Shown here piece after piece: positions 1 to 8,616 of a stretch of DNA of 64,000 nucleotides. A program made the position numbers and the translations under genes. How positions within the stretch are numbered: position 1 is the first letter of the stretch; every line of letters begins with the position of its first letter. The notes beneath the pieces were generated by a model. That model made no database searches, had not been told where the DNA came from, and saw only the letters and a list, made by a program, of their open reading frames with translations. The DNA is from Mucilaginibacter daejeonensis (GTDB lineage Bacteria > Bacteroidota > Bacteroidia > Sphingobacteriales > Sphingobacteriaceae). The stretch covers positions 4,712,001 to 4,776,000 of the forward strand of contig NZ_CP086068.1 in assembly GCF_020783335.1 (NCBI RefSeq). Reading direction: 5' to 3'.

Positions 1-298
1 GCTTTTCGGCATACTCACGATAAAGTGGCTTACGTTCGCTTTGTCGGTAAGGCGCAAATGGACCACCTTTTTCAGGGCTTTCATCGGGGTCGAGACCGCA
101 CCATTTCAGGCATTCGGTTATATATTCCTCCGCGCCGGGCACAAAGCGATTCTGGTCCGTATCCTCGATACGTAGTATGAATTTGCCGTTATTCCGTTTA
201 GCAAATAAGTAATTGAACAATACGGTGCGCACACCGCCCAAATGCAGGCCCCCGGTAGGGCTTGGGGCAAAACGCACCCTAACTTGCTGATCAGACAT
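1..298 (-). CDS. gltX: Glutamyl-tRNA synthetase, N-terminal part (runs off the window)
   Basis: This class I aminoacyl-tRNA synthetase charges tRNA-Glu (or tRNA-Glx) with glutamate in the cytoplasm. The reverse strand from the ATG at 298 reads MSDQQVRVRFAPSPTGGLHL and continues to the window edge. The PSPTG block and the HLGG form of the class I HIGH signature lie at residues 13-22, followed by FNYLFAKRNNGKFILRIEDT, which is typical of GluRS/GlnRS catalytic cores. About 99 residues are visible and the rest lies left of position 1. The gene is transcribed away from the rest of the window. Identity is secure; whether it is discriminating or non-discriminating cannot be judged from this part. 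Confidence 0.95.
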   Translation of the reverse strand, partial: MSDQQVRVRFAPSPTGGLHLGGVRTVLFNYLFAKRNNGKFILRIEDTDQNRFVPGAEEYITECLKWCGLDPDESPEKGGPFAPYRQSERKPLYREYAEK

Positions 299-327
299 GG
301 AGGCAAATATAAAAAAGGCGCGTTGGA

Positions 328-375
328 TTAGCTAAACACGCATCATATGATCACATTATGATGATGCACAGCTAA
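328..375. repeat. Imperfect inverted repeat upstream of gltX
   Basis: TTAGCT at 328-333 pairs with AGCTAA at 370-375, and GCATCAT at 340-346 pairs with ATGATGC at 361-367. The sequence lies 30 bases upstream of the gltX start in an AT-rich gap. It could be an operator or a 5' hairpin; no function is assigned. Confidence 0.35.
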
Positions 376-588
376 ATATCAGCTTTGTATCAACTGTATA
401 TTTTTCTTAATAATTACAAGATCCATAAAGTTAGCGGCTGCGGGCCTACATGTATTATCACTTTTTTGTTTTACAACATGATAAATATTTAAAAACATAT
501 TTGTTAGGAAAAATGTATCATATGTAATTAATATTTACGTACTTTGTAATGAAGAACAGGATTTAGTTATACTTTAACAATTACACCT

Positions 589-735
589 ATGAAAGTCCTT
601 ACTACGAATACTGGTTCTGATAACCACACACCGAAGAACAACGCCGACAATTTGTACCTATTTGCCATGCTTTTTATGGCCGTTCTGCTATTTGTAATTG
701 CTTATTACGATCAGATCGTTAGCAAGGTACTGTAG
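589..735 (+). CDS. Small single-pass membrane protein, unknown function
   Basis: An ATG at 589 opens a 48-residue frame ending at TAG 733-735. The first 20 residues are polar (MKVLTTNTGSDNHTPKNNAD). A hydrophobic stretch follows, LYLFAMLFMAVLLFVIAYY (about residues 22-40), then a short charged tail ending SKVL. This is the layout of a one-helix membrane protein with the N-terminus probably outside or in the cytosol. The frame is followed 25 bases later by a good intrinsic terminator, which supports it being a real transcription unit. No family is recognised. Confidence 0.6.
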   Translation: MKVLTTNTGSDNHTPKNNADNLYLFAMLFMAVLLFVIAYYDQIVSKVL

Positions 736-760
736 TTATTGCCCCTGATGAGGGTGTTGC

Positions 761-794
761 AAAGCTTTAAAGGTGGTCCTTTGAAGCTTTTTTT
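761..794 (+). terminator. Rho-independent terminator
   Basis: AAAGCTTTAAAGG at 761-773 pairs with CCTTTGAAGCTTT at 778-790 with one mismatch and is followed by a T run. It ends the small membrane protein gene. Confidence 0.75.
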
Positions 795-848
795 GTGCGG
801 TACCTTTGGCATCAGTTAGGGTTACAAAATAAATAGGCACCTTTGTGC

Positions 849-1559
849 ATGCCTTTAGGAACGCTTTACCTGATACCCGTCCCCCTTGCCGATGATGCTG
901 CTTCGGCATCTTTTACGCCTTACCTGGTACATACTATTAACCAGATCAGCGAGTATATTGTGGAGAATGAGAAGACCGCCCGCAAATTTTTAAAGCAGGC
1001 CGGACTCACCATTCCGCAAAGCCAGCTCATCATTCATGATTATGGTAAGCACCAGCGCGACAAGGACCATAAAGAGTTCTTTACCACATTGATGAACGGC
1101 AAGGATGCCGGACTAATGAGTGAGGCCGGTTGCCCCGGCGTGGCCGATCCAGGTGCCGATATAGTGGCTCAGGCGCATAAACGGGGCATCAAGGTGGTGC
1201 CGCTGGTCGGTCCGAGTTCGATCCTGCTGGCGTTGATGGCCTCTGGTTTCAACGGGCAAAGTTTTACCTTTCACGGCTACCTGCCAATTGATAAGGCCCA
1301 ACGCAGCAAACGCATCAAAGACCTGGAAGGGCAGGCCGAGCGATTCGGGCAGACGCAATTATTCATCGAGACCCCGTTCCGTAACAACCCATTGCTGGAA
1401 GAGATCCTGCGCACCTGTAAGCCCAATACCCGCTTATGCATCGCGGCCGACCTGACGGCCCCCACCGAGATGGTGATCACCCGCACCATTGCCGAGTGGC
1501 GTAAGCAACAACCCGACCTGCATAAACGCCCCGCCATATTTTTGCTCTATAAGGCTTAA
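849..1559 (+). CDS. RsmI-like SAM-dependent methyltransferase (tetrapyrrole methylase family)
   Basis: This is probably an rRNA-type methyltransferase of the RsmI branch, which 2'-O-methylates C1402 of 16S rRNA with S-adenosylmethionine. The start MPLGTLYLIPVPLAD, the SEAGCPGVADPG block at residues 91-102 (equivalent to SDAGTPxxSDPG in RsmI) and VPLVGPSSILLALMASG near residues 116-133 are the SAM-binding and active-site motifs of the fold. The product is about 236 residues, shorter than E. coli RsmI. Many Bacteroidota carry this short form beside a canonical RsmI, so the exact substrate is uncertain. The ATG at 849 is chosen over an upstream TTG at 843 because the family starts at this point. 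Confidence 0.8.
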   Translation: MPLGTLYLIPVPLADDAASASFTPYLVHTINQISEYIVENEKTARKFLKQAGLTIPQSQLIIHDYGKHQRDKDHKEFFTTLMNGKDAGLMSEAGCPGVADPGADIVAQAHKRGIKVVPLVGPSSILLALMASGFNGQSFTFHGYLPIDKAQRSKRIKDLEGQAERFGQTQLFIETPFRNNPLLEEILRTCKPNTRLCIAADLTAPTEMVITRTIAEWRKQQPDLHKRPAIFLLYKA

Positions 1560-1612
1560 TTAAACCTCTTTGATCTTCATATAACGTGATATTTTAAGCA
1601 TATTTGAGTTAT

Positions 1613-3223
1613 ATGACACCCATACCGCATGGCCCTGTAAAGGTATTGATCGTTGGCGCCGGCCCGTCAGGTTTAATGATGGCCGCTCAGCTTTTGCGGT
1701 ATGGTATACAGCCTGTGATCATTGATCAGCGGCAGGGGCCCACGTCTCGCTCCAAAGCGTTGGCGGTACAGGCCCGGTCGTTAGAGATATTCAGGCAGAT
1801 GGGTATCGTTGATCCGGTGATCGCCGGGGGGAAGCCAGCCAAGGGCGTACAGCTTTACTTCAGAGGCAAGGCGTTAGCCAACTTTCCGTTGAGTGATGTG
1901 GGGAAGGGACAAACCCCTTACCCATTTGTGCATATTTACCAGCAGTATAAGAACGAGCGGGCTTTGCTGGATGTGCTGACCCTGAACAGTTGCCCGGTGT
2001 ACTGGAACACTACTTTGGAGGCCTTACAGGAAGGCACCGGCGTGGTAAGTGTAACCCTCAATAACCAGGAACAGACCTACAAACTGGTATGTGATCACCT
2101 GATCGGTGCTGATGGCCACCACAGCACGGTGCGTAATAAGTTGCATATTCCTTTTGTAGGCGAGGCCTATCATAACCTGTTCTACCTGGCCGATGTAACG
2201 CTTGATCACGACGACGACCAGATGGATATGTACCTTACACCGAACGGTTTCGCGGCATTTTTCCCCATGCCGGAGAAGAACAAGTGGCGCATCGTGGGCA
2301 GCATTACAGGTAAACGCGCCAAACGTGACGACCTGACCTTTGAAGAGATATTACCGCTCATCCGTGATAAAACCCGCAAAAGCATCGAGATCCAACATTG
2401 CGACTGGTTCAGTACTTACCGGTTGCACCACCGCATGGCCGAGAAATTCTCGCATGGCCGTTGCTATTTGATCGGTGATGCCGCTCACGTGCATTCGCCG
2501 GTGGGCGGGCAGGGCATGAACACGGGTTTACAGGATGCCTACAACCTGGCCTGGAAACTGGCCGGGGTGATCAACAACAGGCTGCGCCCCGCCATACTGA
2601 GCACCTACGCGGCCGAACGCATACCCATAGCCACCGAGCTGTTAAAGACCACCGACCGTGCGTTCAACATCATCATGTCCAGGGGGTTATTGGCCGGGTT
2701 GTTCAAACGATGGGTGTTGCCCTTTGTGCTTAAGCGCGTTTGGAAGAGCGACAGGATGCGGCAGCAACTGTTCCAGCGGGTATCGCAGATCGGTTTGAAT
2801 TATACGCATAGCAGCCTGAGCTTACACTTAAGCCAGTTGCAAACCATCAAAGCGGGCGACAGGCTGCCCTATCTTAAAGTATTTGACGAGAAGAAGTTAC
2901 AGGAAAGCGACCTTCATGCCTGGTGTGCTCGCCCAGGCTTCACGCTGCTAACCATTGGACCATTGCAGGATATGTACATTTTTAGTCTGGCCAAGTACAT
3001 CAGCCAGAATTATAACGGCTGGCTCAACTACTTCCATCTGCCGCCGGGGGTCAAAAATCAGCATGTTTATGATGCATTTGGCATTAAGGCGGGGCAAAGC
3101 CGCTCGGTGATCGTACGGCCCGATATGTATATCGGTTTTATCAATGATGTGGTGGACCTGGAAATGATGCGCAATTATTTGGAGAATGTGGTAGGCTGCA
3201 TCCCGACAAACACCAGCGAATAG
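1613..3223 (+). CDS. FAD-dependent aromatic hydroxylase-like monooxygenase
   Basis: This is a flavoprotein monooxygenase of the class A (PheA/TfdB/UbiH-like) group, expected to use NAD(P)H and O2 to hydroxylate a ring or similar substrate. Visible motifs are the Rossmann GxGxxG as VGAGPSGL (residues 14-21), the DG motif GADGHHSTVR near residues 164-173, and the GD motif IGDAAHVHSPVGGQGMNTGL near 287-306, which binds the FAD ribose. The C-terminal third (from about residue 380) looks like the thioredoxin-like domain of phenol hydroxylases. Length is about 536 residues, normal for the group. The ATG at 1613 is preferred to a TTG at 1604. The substrate is unknown, and no aromatic catabolic genes are nearby. 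Confidence 0.85.
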   Translation: MTPIPHGPVKVLIVGAGPSGLMMAAQLLRYGIQPVIIDQRQGPTSRSKALAVQARSLEIFRQMGIVDPVIAGGKPAKGVQLYFRGKALANFPLSDVGKGQTPYPFVHIYQQYKNERALLDVLTLNSCPVYWNTTLEALQEGTGVVSVTLNNQEQTYKLVCDHLIGADGHHSTVRNKLHIPFVGEAYHNLFYLADVTLDHDDDQMDMYLTPNGFAAFFPMPEKNKWRIVGSITGKRAKRDDLTFEEILPLIRDKTRKSIEIQHCDWFSTYRLHHRMAEKFSHGRCYLIGDAAHVHSPVGGQGMNTGLQDAYNLAWKLAGVINNRLRPAILSTYAAERIPIATELLKTTDRAFNIIMSRGLLAGLFKRWVLPFVLKRVWKSDRMRQQLFQRVSQIGLNYTHSSLSLHLSQLQTIKAGDRLPYLKVFDEKKLQESDLHAWCARPGFTLLTIGPLQDMYIFSLAKYISQNYNGWLNYFHLPPGVKNQHVYDAFGIKAGQSRSVIVRPDMYIGFINDVVDLEMMRNYLENVVGCIPTNTSE

Positions 3224-3300
3224 CATCATTATCAAATTTGCAAAACCGTAGCACTTTACTCTTTTAACGAATATAACAGCGCAATGTAGCGGCTGTTGCA

Positions 3301-3420
3301 GTGTTACATTCCGTCCCAAAAGTGTTACATCTGGTGTTACATTCTTGAAAAATGTCGGTTTTTCTTGCAAAAGTTGGTTTTTACCGATTCTCAATGCCCA
3401 TAACAGGGAAATCTATAAAA
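3301..3420 (+). repeat. Dispersed repeat, left-hand portion (GTGTTACAT family)
   Basis: GTGTTACAT occurs at 3301, 3322 and 3334. The 21- and 12-base spacings are identical to those of the copy beginning at 57192, and the shared run GTGTTACATTCTTG follows the third unit. Downstream, AAAGTTGG and TTTTTAC also recur at matching places, ending near 3415 in a GGGAAAT block. The closing TTTGGGGAATTCTGTTACA segment seen at 57306 is absent here. This portion marks the left edge of the decayed island. Confidence 0.75.
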
Positions 3421-3436
3421 AAGGGGAGTTGGGGGC

Positions 3437-3446
3437 GGGGGGGGGG
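3437..3446. repeat. G10 homopolymer run
   Basis: Ten consecutive G residues occur inside a G-rich stretch (3431-3446 is G5-C-G10) directly after the left repeat portion. No intact frame reads through it, so a role in phase variation is not supported. It is a place where sequencing or replication slippage would be expected. Confidence 0.8.
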
Positions 3447-3560
3447 CACTAAAGGTTCTATAAAAATGTGAAGATCTGACACTACTCAAATGCACAAAGA
3501 GGTGTATAAGATGGCGCAAAAGCCCTTTGCATTCTAAGGCACCTAAGTGCCATTTAGAAA

Positions 3561-3770
3561 ATGGCTCGCTTCATTCCTGCGAAGGCATTCAGTATTAAAC
3601 CAACAGACATCGTTAAATTCTGACCCTCAATAAATGACCACAAACTTAACCAAGCCTTTCGGGTCACAAGGATGTTTAAGGACAATCCAGATATTGATTA
3701 TTTGATTCGACAGCAAAGACCTTTCACCCAGGCTATAGCGGCTGTACAAAGCAATATACCGGATGGTTAG
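3561..3770 (+). pseudogene. Broken small gene with an in-frame stop, unknown family
   Basis: One frame runs from the ATG at 3561 to the TAG at 3768 (70 codons) interrupted only by a TGA at codon 21 (3621-3623). It reads MARFIPAKAFSIKPTDIVKF before the stop. After it comes a well-formed tail containing DNPDIDYLIRQQRPFTQAIA and ending in NIPDG. The protein-like character on both sides of the stop suggests a short gene inactivated by point mutation. The family is not recognised; the setting suggests a mobile or phage origin, which is inference. Confidence 0.5.
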
Positions 3771-4165
3771 ATAACATACTACAAGAAAAAAAAATGAATA
3801 TCAAGCGGACTTGGTCTGTAAAAAGCCTAACTTCTAAAAAGGGAGTACGCTGCAAAACGTGGGTACACTGTCAATTACCTTTTTAAAACATCGCTAATAA
3901 ACGCATGCGCCTTAATTTAAATAATTCAGGAGCGGATAAGCGCATTATTACAGTATGATCTCCAATGATTAAATTAAAGCGGTGTTGGTCTTTAGCAGTA
4001 GCGGTAACGTATTCAACTATACTAATCTTGTGCCCAAGACCACTCACTGTTACTGGGTGATCGATAAGAGCTTTGGTATGCAAATTCAGACCTCGGTGTA
4101 GCCTCGGCGGCCAAAATAGGTGCAAGCACCTCATATTTCCATTAACATTATCATAAAAAAAATAA
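3771..4165 (+). other. Gene-poor decayed stretch
   Basis: No intact frame is convincing here. Fragments such as VIDKSFGMQIQTSV (around 4050-4100, plus strand) read like protein but are surrounded by stops and frame changes. The minus-strand open frame that overlaps this stretch runs antisense to the hydrolase fragment that follows and is not credible. It is treated as remnants belonging to the decayed island. Confidence 0.4.
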
Positions 4166-4855
4166 ATGAAAGACCTCAACGGAATTATTAACAACGTTAT
4201 GAACGACACGGTTGCAAATACCGAATGGTATTTGTTGGCTTTATCTGCGCAAGAGTTGCAGGGCACACTTAGAGCTAAAAAGTCATTTTGCCTCGGCGAT
4301 AGTTTTACCCAAGAGAACACCTATCCGAGCCAATTGGCCGACGCGTTGGGGATGACCTTGACCCACGACGGCATAGGCTGGCCTTGCATGACAGGCGGCA
4401 CTAACAATGCCGAGGGTGATGGTACGAATCGTTCTTCAGCCGTTGACCGAATCGATACAGCCCTGGCTAGTAACCCTGATGTGATTATACTTGAATTCGA
4501 ATCGAATGATGGTACTACTCTGTGCCGATGGAAGATTTCTTCAACAGATTGAAATACCTACGAAGGACCATAGAAAGAGGCACTTTCAAAATGTATGTCG
4601 TGCAATGCAGCACTTACGGTAATCCTGGTAACGCTTATGTAGTGAAATATCTCGACCAAGAATGGCGTGGTAGTTGGCTGGGCAAACTACGGGGCTCAGA
4701 AGGCTTTTGCAGATGCGATAGTGGAAATTTGTAAGCCTTTTGGCATTGCGGTGGGGACTGTGTTTGCGGCTTCGGGAATGACGTATGGGAATGCCGGTGT
4801 TTACACCCGGGGTGCTCCTCACCATGTATCGCTGCAGGTATGACAACTTACATGA
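4166..4855 (+). pseudogene. SGNH/GDSL hydrolase-like gene, frameshifted
   Basis: The ATG at 4166 begins a frame with the GDSL block I as KSFCLGDSFTQENTYPSQLA (nucleophile Ser in GDSF, about residue 46), followed by SNPDVIILEFESND, a block III-like motif. After about 4510 the homologous reading moves to another frame (MEDFFNRLKYLRRTI, then MYVVQCSTYGNPGNAY). After about 4670 it moves to the third frame (QKAFADAIVEICKPFGIAVG, then MTYGNAGVYTRGAPHH) and ends at a TGA near 4848. At least two frameshifts split what was a SGNH hydrolase or carbohydrate esterase domain. Such domains occur on secreted enzymes and on phage tail fibres. It is not functional as written. Confidence 0.7.
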
Positions 4856-4931
4856 TTTTTTAAGCCTCATTCATTAGGAATGCAATTACTTCGCCTGAAA
4901 GTTGCTCACTTGGTTTTCTGTTCACATTCAG

Positions 4932-5740
4932 GTGTGCCCGATATAGCCTAGGGCTCCAACGGCACCGCTGCATTTGACAAAGTGAACAGTACTTTCTACC
5001 AGAAAATCGGCGGTGTTTGGGTGTCTCAATACGTGATTTCGACCATACCTCCGGACCCGGCAATCCTTTCTGCTAAGATGGTCAGTACTATATAAGTCAA
5101 GGTCACCTTCAACAAGGCCATGTCGGTAACGACGAGCGGTTGTAGCTTCCTCATTAATAAGGCAATAGCGAATGTGACTGCTCTCTGGATTGGCCAAGGA
5201 GTGGGCGTTCACCTTCTCGAACACCATTACTGTGCTAACAACTCAAATTACGCTTACAATCAAACGCCCGGCACTACCAATGACGCATCTAACATCGCGC
5301 TCTTAGCTCATCTGGCTCAATCAGGAATATTATAGGTCAGCTGATAATATGGAGAACCTATTCAATGCGACTTACTCTAGTAGTTCACTTATCCAGACCA
5401 CAAATAGCGGTAATTGGAGCACATCGGCTATAGGTCAGATTGCGTGGAGTTATGCTGCACAGCCGGTGAACAATGCTCGCTTAGGGCTTTAACCAAGTTT
5501 TAAGCCACTGTCTTGTGTTTGGCTTCTCTGACGTGGTCACCATCTTGGCGGTCCCGACTTATACGAATATACAGTGGGGAAACTATATTAAACCTAGAGC
5601 GGCATGGATTTTCGAAAAAGGTGTTCAAAAAGTTGAAATAGCACTTCCAGAAACTACTATCGACCTTGAGATTAAGATCATCTACAATGTGGTATGCTGC
5701 TTTGCGAACGGGACGATGTTTACGCTTCAACCGTAATTCC
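4932..5740 (+). pseudogene. Beta-sandwich / tail-fibre-like remnant downstream of the SGNH fragment
   Basis: Short in-register pieces continue the preceding broken gene. One contains NGTAAFDKVNSTFYQKIGGV. The next, PAILSAKMVSTI, is followed after a stop by VKVTFNKAMSVTTSGCSFLI, which resembles the Ig-like SwmB/cadherin-like modules of long surface or fibre proteins. Then come AYNQTPGTTNDASNIALLA and a final piece around 5341-5736 with NLFNATYSSSSLIQTTNSGN. Stops and frame changes separate them. Their order suggests that one long exported or virion-fibre protein decayed, with the SGNH domain at its N-terminus. The family match is by motif feel only. Confidence 0.5.
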
Positions 5741-5879
5741 TATGACAAAAATGTATGTGGTCGCTTCATTAAGTGATTATGACACGGCAAGCGCAACCTC
5801 AACAAGCTTGACGGGAGCTACGATAGTTGGCCGAACGACAGTTGCTTCAGGATATTAATTATGTTAAATTAGCAACACG

Positions 5880-6857
5880 ATGCGGAACAATTTTATTGAC
5901 ATCATAAAAGGTTTGGCCATATATCTTGTAGTATGGGGGCATTGCCTTCAATTCTGCGGAACAATCGATTTTCTCAGCAACCCTGCATTCATATTTATCT
6001 ACTCGTTCCATATGCCTTTGTTCATGGGGACCAGCGGCTATCTGTTCTATAGTGGGGTCCAGAAGAGGGGGCTTGGCGAACTGGTGGCAACGCGGATTCG
6101 GCAATTAGGGCCGCCTTGGATACTTTGGTCTGTGGTGGCCATTCCTACATATTTGCAAAAGCCATTAAGTGTAAGCTTATATTTCAATAATTTGGTGTTG
6201 GTGCTTTGGTTCTTACCTGCGCTGCTGATATCATCTGTAGTGGTTGCGGTTTGCGAGAAATTATTAAAATACGGCTGGTTGGGTGTATTGGCTTTCTTCA
6301 TTATGCTTTTGCCCTTTCCAGATGCGTATGGCCTTGTGTTCCTAAAGTTCATGCTTCCTTTCTTCGCTTTAGGGTATTACTACAACATGTTAAAGCTGAG
6401 CACTCAGAATATTGATATTTTAGGCGGGTTGAGCTTGTTGATTTTCGCAGTGATGCTATATTTCTGGAAAGTAGAGCACTATATCTACACGTCAGGAATG
6501 AGACTTACGAGGGGTAACTTCACCCACATGGCACCGATCATTACATACCGGTACCTTATAGGTTTGGTGGGTTCGATAAGCTTTATTTGGGTTTTAAACA
6601 GGATAAAACTGCCAAGATTTGCTTCAAGGGCTTTGATTACTGCAGGTAGGCATACATTAGGCATATACATTTTAGGCGTTATACTGAACCCCTTTCTCAA
6701 CTACGTAAATTACCCGATGCCCGTCTTATTATATAGTTCTGTTTATACAACCATGGTCGCTGTCGTGGTTGCATTTGCCACAGAGCAGCTCTCAGTGCAG
6801 ATACAGAGGGTGGATGTGCTTAATAGACTATTATTTGGTGCAAAGGTTAATCGTTAA
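5880..6857 (+). CDS. Acyltransferase 3 family membrane O-acyltransferase
   Basis: This is an intact 325-residue polytopic membrane protein that opens MRNNFIDIIKGLAIYLVVWG HC, the typical first helix of acyltransferase 3 (OafA/WecH/NodX) enzymes, with the conserved His in WGHC near residue 22. FSFHMPLF-like sequence (YSFHMPLFMGTSGYLF, about residues 42-57) carries the second conserved block, and around ten hydrophobic segments follow. These enzymes transfer acetyl or related groups to cell-surface sugars on the outer face of the inner membrane. It is the only undamaged gene in a patch of pseudogenes, and its AT-rich codon use resembles the patch rather than the flanking chromosome. It ends overlapping, tail to tail, a minus-strand hydrolase remnant. 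Substrate unknown; surface-glycan modification is inference. Confidence 0.85.
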   Translation: MRNNFIDIIKGLAIYLVVWGHCLQFCGTIDFLSNPAFIFIYSFHMPLFMGTSGYLFYSGVQKRGLGELVATRIRQLGPPWILWSVVAIPTYLQKPLSVSLYFNNLVLVLWFLPALLISSVVVAVCEKLLKYGWLGVLAFFIMLLPFPDAYGLVFLKFMLPFFALGYYYNMLKLSTQNIDILGGLSLLIFAVMLYFWKVEHYIYTSGMRLTRGNFTHMAPIITYRYLIGLVGSISFIWVLNRIKLPRFASRALITAGRHTLGIYILGVILNPFLNYVNYPMPVLLYSSVYTTMVAVVVAFATEQLSVQIQRVDVLNRLLFGAKVNR

Positions 6858-7200
6858 TTCACGTACTTATTAAGCAAGACGGACCAATCCAAATAGCCTT
6901 GCTCATTAATGTGAACACCATCACCGCAGTAAAATTTAGAGTTTAACGCACCATTCACGGTAAAGGTATCTGTTGCGATGATTTGCGCTTTGCATTTTGT
7001 CGCAAGCTTTCAAATCTTCGTTAAAGCTGTGCACAGTACCCCCTTATTCACAACTTTTGTCGGAAAAATTCCATCAATACAAATCCCCGTCTTAGGCGGG
7101 ATTGCGTTTATTTTGTCAAGTATATGAGAGTAAGACCGCAATGCACCGTCTGCTGTAAGATGATAGAGAAAGATGTCGTTGATTCAACATGCAAAAGATT
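6854..7200 (-). pseudogene. C-terminal fragment of a second SGNH hydrolase
   Basis: Reading the minus strand towards 6854 gives DIFLYHLTADGALRSYSHIL, then DKINAIPPKTGICIDGIFPT. After frame changes it gives FNEDLKACDKMQ and finally IIATDTFTVNGALNSKFYCG followed by DGVHINEQGYLDWSVLLNKY VN and a stop. The DGVHINEQGY segment is the block V Asp-x-x-His of SGNH/GDSL hydrolases. Blocks I-III are missing upstream and at least two frameshifts are present, so this is a dead fragment. It converges on, and overlaps by four bases, the acyltransferase stop. Confidence 0.65.
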
Positions 7201-7550
7201 TTTTGAGGGTGATTTTTTAAAGTATTAGGCATACGGGCGAGAACTCCGACCGAATAGTCTCCATTGATACCGCGGTTGATGACCGATGCACTTTTGAAAA
7301 ACTCATTTAAAGGGAACGACTAAATTTAACTGTCTCCGAAAAAACTACATCATTAGAATCGACTTTTAGCTAATCATATATCGATGGCGATCGCCCATAT
7401 AGCTGATTCCTTTTTTTAGAAGTATCAGTGGCTTTAGGTTGTCTGTTTGAGTAATAGTATCGTTTTGCAAAATTGACACATCCTAACAAATTAACCAGTA
7501 TTGAAAGGGCAAAGAATACCTTAAATTTCATCCAACTAAAATACGGATAC

Positions 7551-7955
7551 ATGAAATACATTATCAAACGCGGCATGACGACCGTAGCCACCGTTAAACC
7601 CGAAGCCAAGCAAAGCAAAAAGACCATGGACGTGAACACCGTTAAGACGTCTCTCACGCTTTCGGCTGCTGTGGACTGCCGCATCGGCGACTACGTGGAT
7701 GTTTACGACGAGCGTTACGTCTTGCTGGATGAATCAACTACGATAAGAACTCCACCAAATAGCACGTTTACAAATTGCTTTTCAAAGGCCACCCCTACGA
7801 GCTGTGAAAAGTGGCTTTTATGCAGCTTGATGGCAATAACGAGTTGACCGAAGGCCAGTTTGAACAGATGGCTAATGCAAGTTTATCTGGATTTGGAACT
7901 GTATGTGGCCACTATCGGTTTGCTCAAGCTTATACCGGGCAAGCTGAATGATGAT
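7551..7955 (+). pseudogene. Broken gene resembling a Bacteroidota phage tail protein
   Basis: From the ATG at 7551 the frame reads MKYIIKRGMTTVATVKPEAK, then LTLSAAVDCRIGDYVDVYDE and RYVLLDEST. The start, with a short strand, a 'values' segment and then IGDYVxVxxERYxL, resembles the N-terminus of tail-associated structural proteins in Bacteroidota prophages. After about 7750 the plausible reading is in another frame (VYKLLFKGHPYEL, a TGA, then KVAFMQLDGNNELTEGQFEQ MANA). A frameshift and an internal stop inactivate it. The family link is from memory of the pattern, so moderate at best. Confidence 0.45.
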
Positions 7956-8225
7956 AGCACGGTAATCTTGCAGTTGCTGCTATTGCTCGATAAGATAAAT
8001 AAATTGAAGTATAGACCGGTAAAAGACGACCGGCTCTCCCATTGTAGAGTCTCACCAAGACAAGAAGGAAATGCACAAAGTACACATGCCGAGGCGTAGG
8101 CCAATAGGGTGCTTACTTGTGCGTTCTGTCTAATACCGTAAACGCTTCGTTCGCCATGCGTAAGCCAAGGTGATTCATCAGATGAATCATTTCCGTCGGT
8201 CGGCACATCAAAGGATGTTTAGTGC

Positions 8226-8500
8226 GTGATTATTGTAAAAAGCAGTTCATTCTTCATACTAAGTACATGCCCCGTTTCACTCAGCGCGTGTTCAAATTAT
8301 ACGCCTGCCCCATCAAGGCATCGGAACGGTCGAATTGTACTCCTGCGGCTCCATGCCCTCTGCCTTACAGCATCGGCACAACCTCCTGTATTTCCTCCCG
8401 TTCGAGCGGGTCGCCTTCATGAGGTCGACCACATACTTCGTTAGAAAAACGTACGCATTAGCGGTCCGTCTTAATGACCAACTGCCGCCGCCATAGAACA
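8226..8500 (-). pseudogene. Protein-like remnant, minus strand
   Basis: One minus-strand frame gives RPHEGDPLEREEIQEVVPML, a stop, then GVQFDRSDALMGQAYNLNTR. The reading shifts to SETGHVLSMKNELLFTIIT towards 8226. The composition is protein-like but the frame is broken several times. The family is not recognised. It is read as part of the decayed island. Confidence 0.3.
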
Positions 8501-8616
8501 AACTCCCAAGTCGGCAATTGAAACGTTGATTACCAACATACACATTCAACACGATATCGTTACCTTATTGAGATGACACGATATAAATACCATGGTTTAT
8601 TTTTGTGTGATGCGAG

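Noticed and set aside
3883..4320. 145-codon minus-strand frame
   Set aside because: It is antisense to the SGNH fragment and lacks any recognisable motif or start context.
7370..7684. 104-codon minus-strand frame with a hydrophobic stretch
   Set aside because: It overlaps the plus-strand tail-like fragment, whose reading MKYIIKRGMTTVATVKPEAK is more protein-like. The hydrophobic run is a by-product of the opposite strand.
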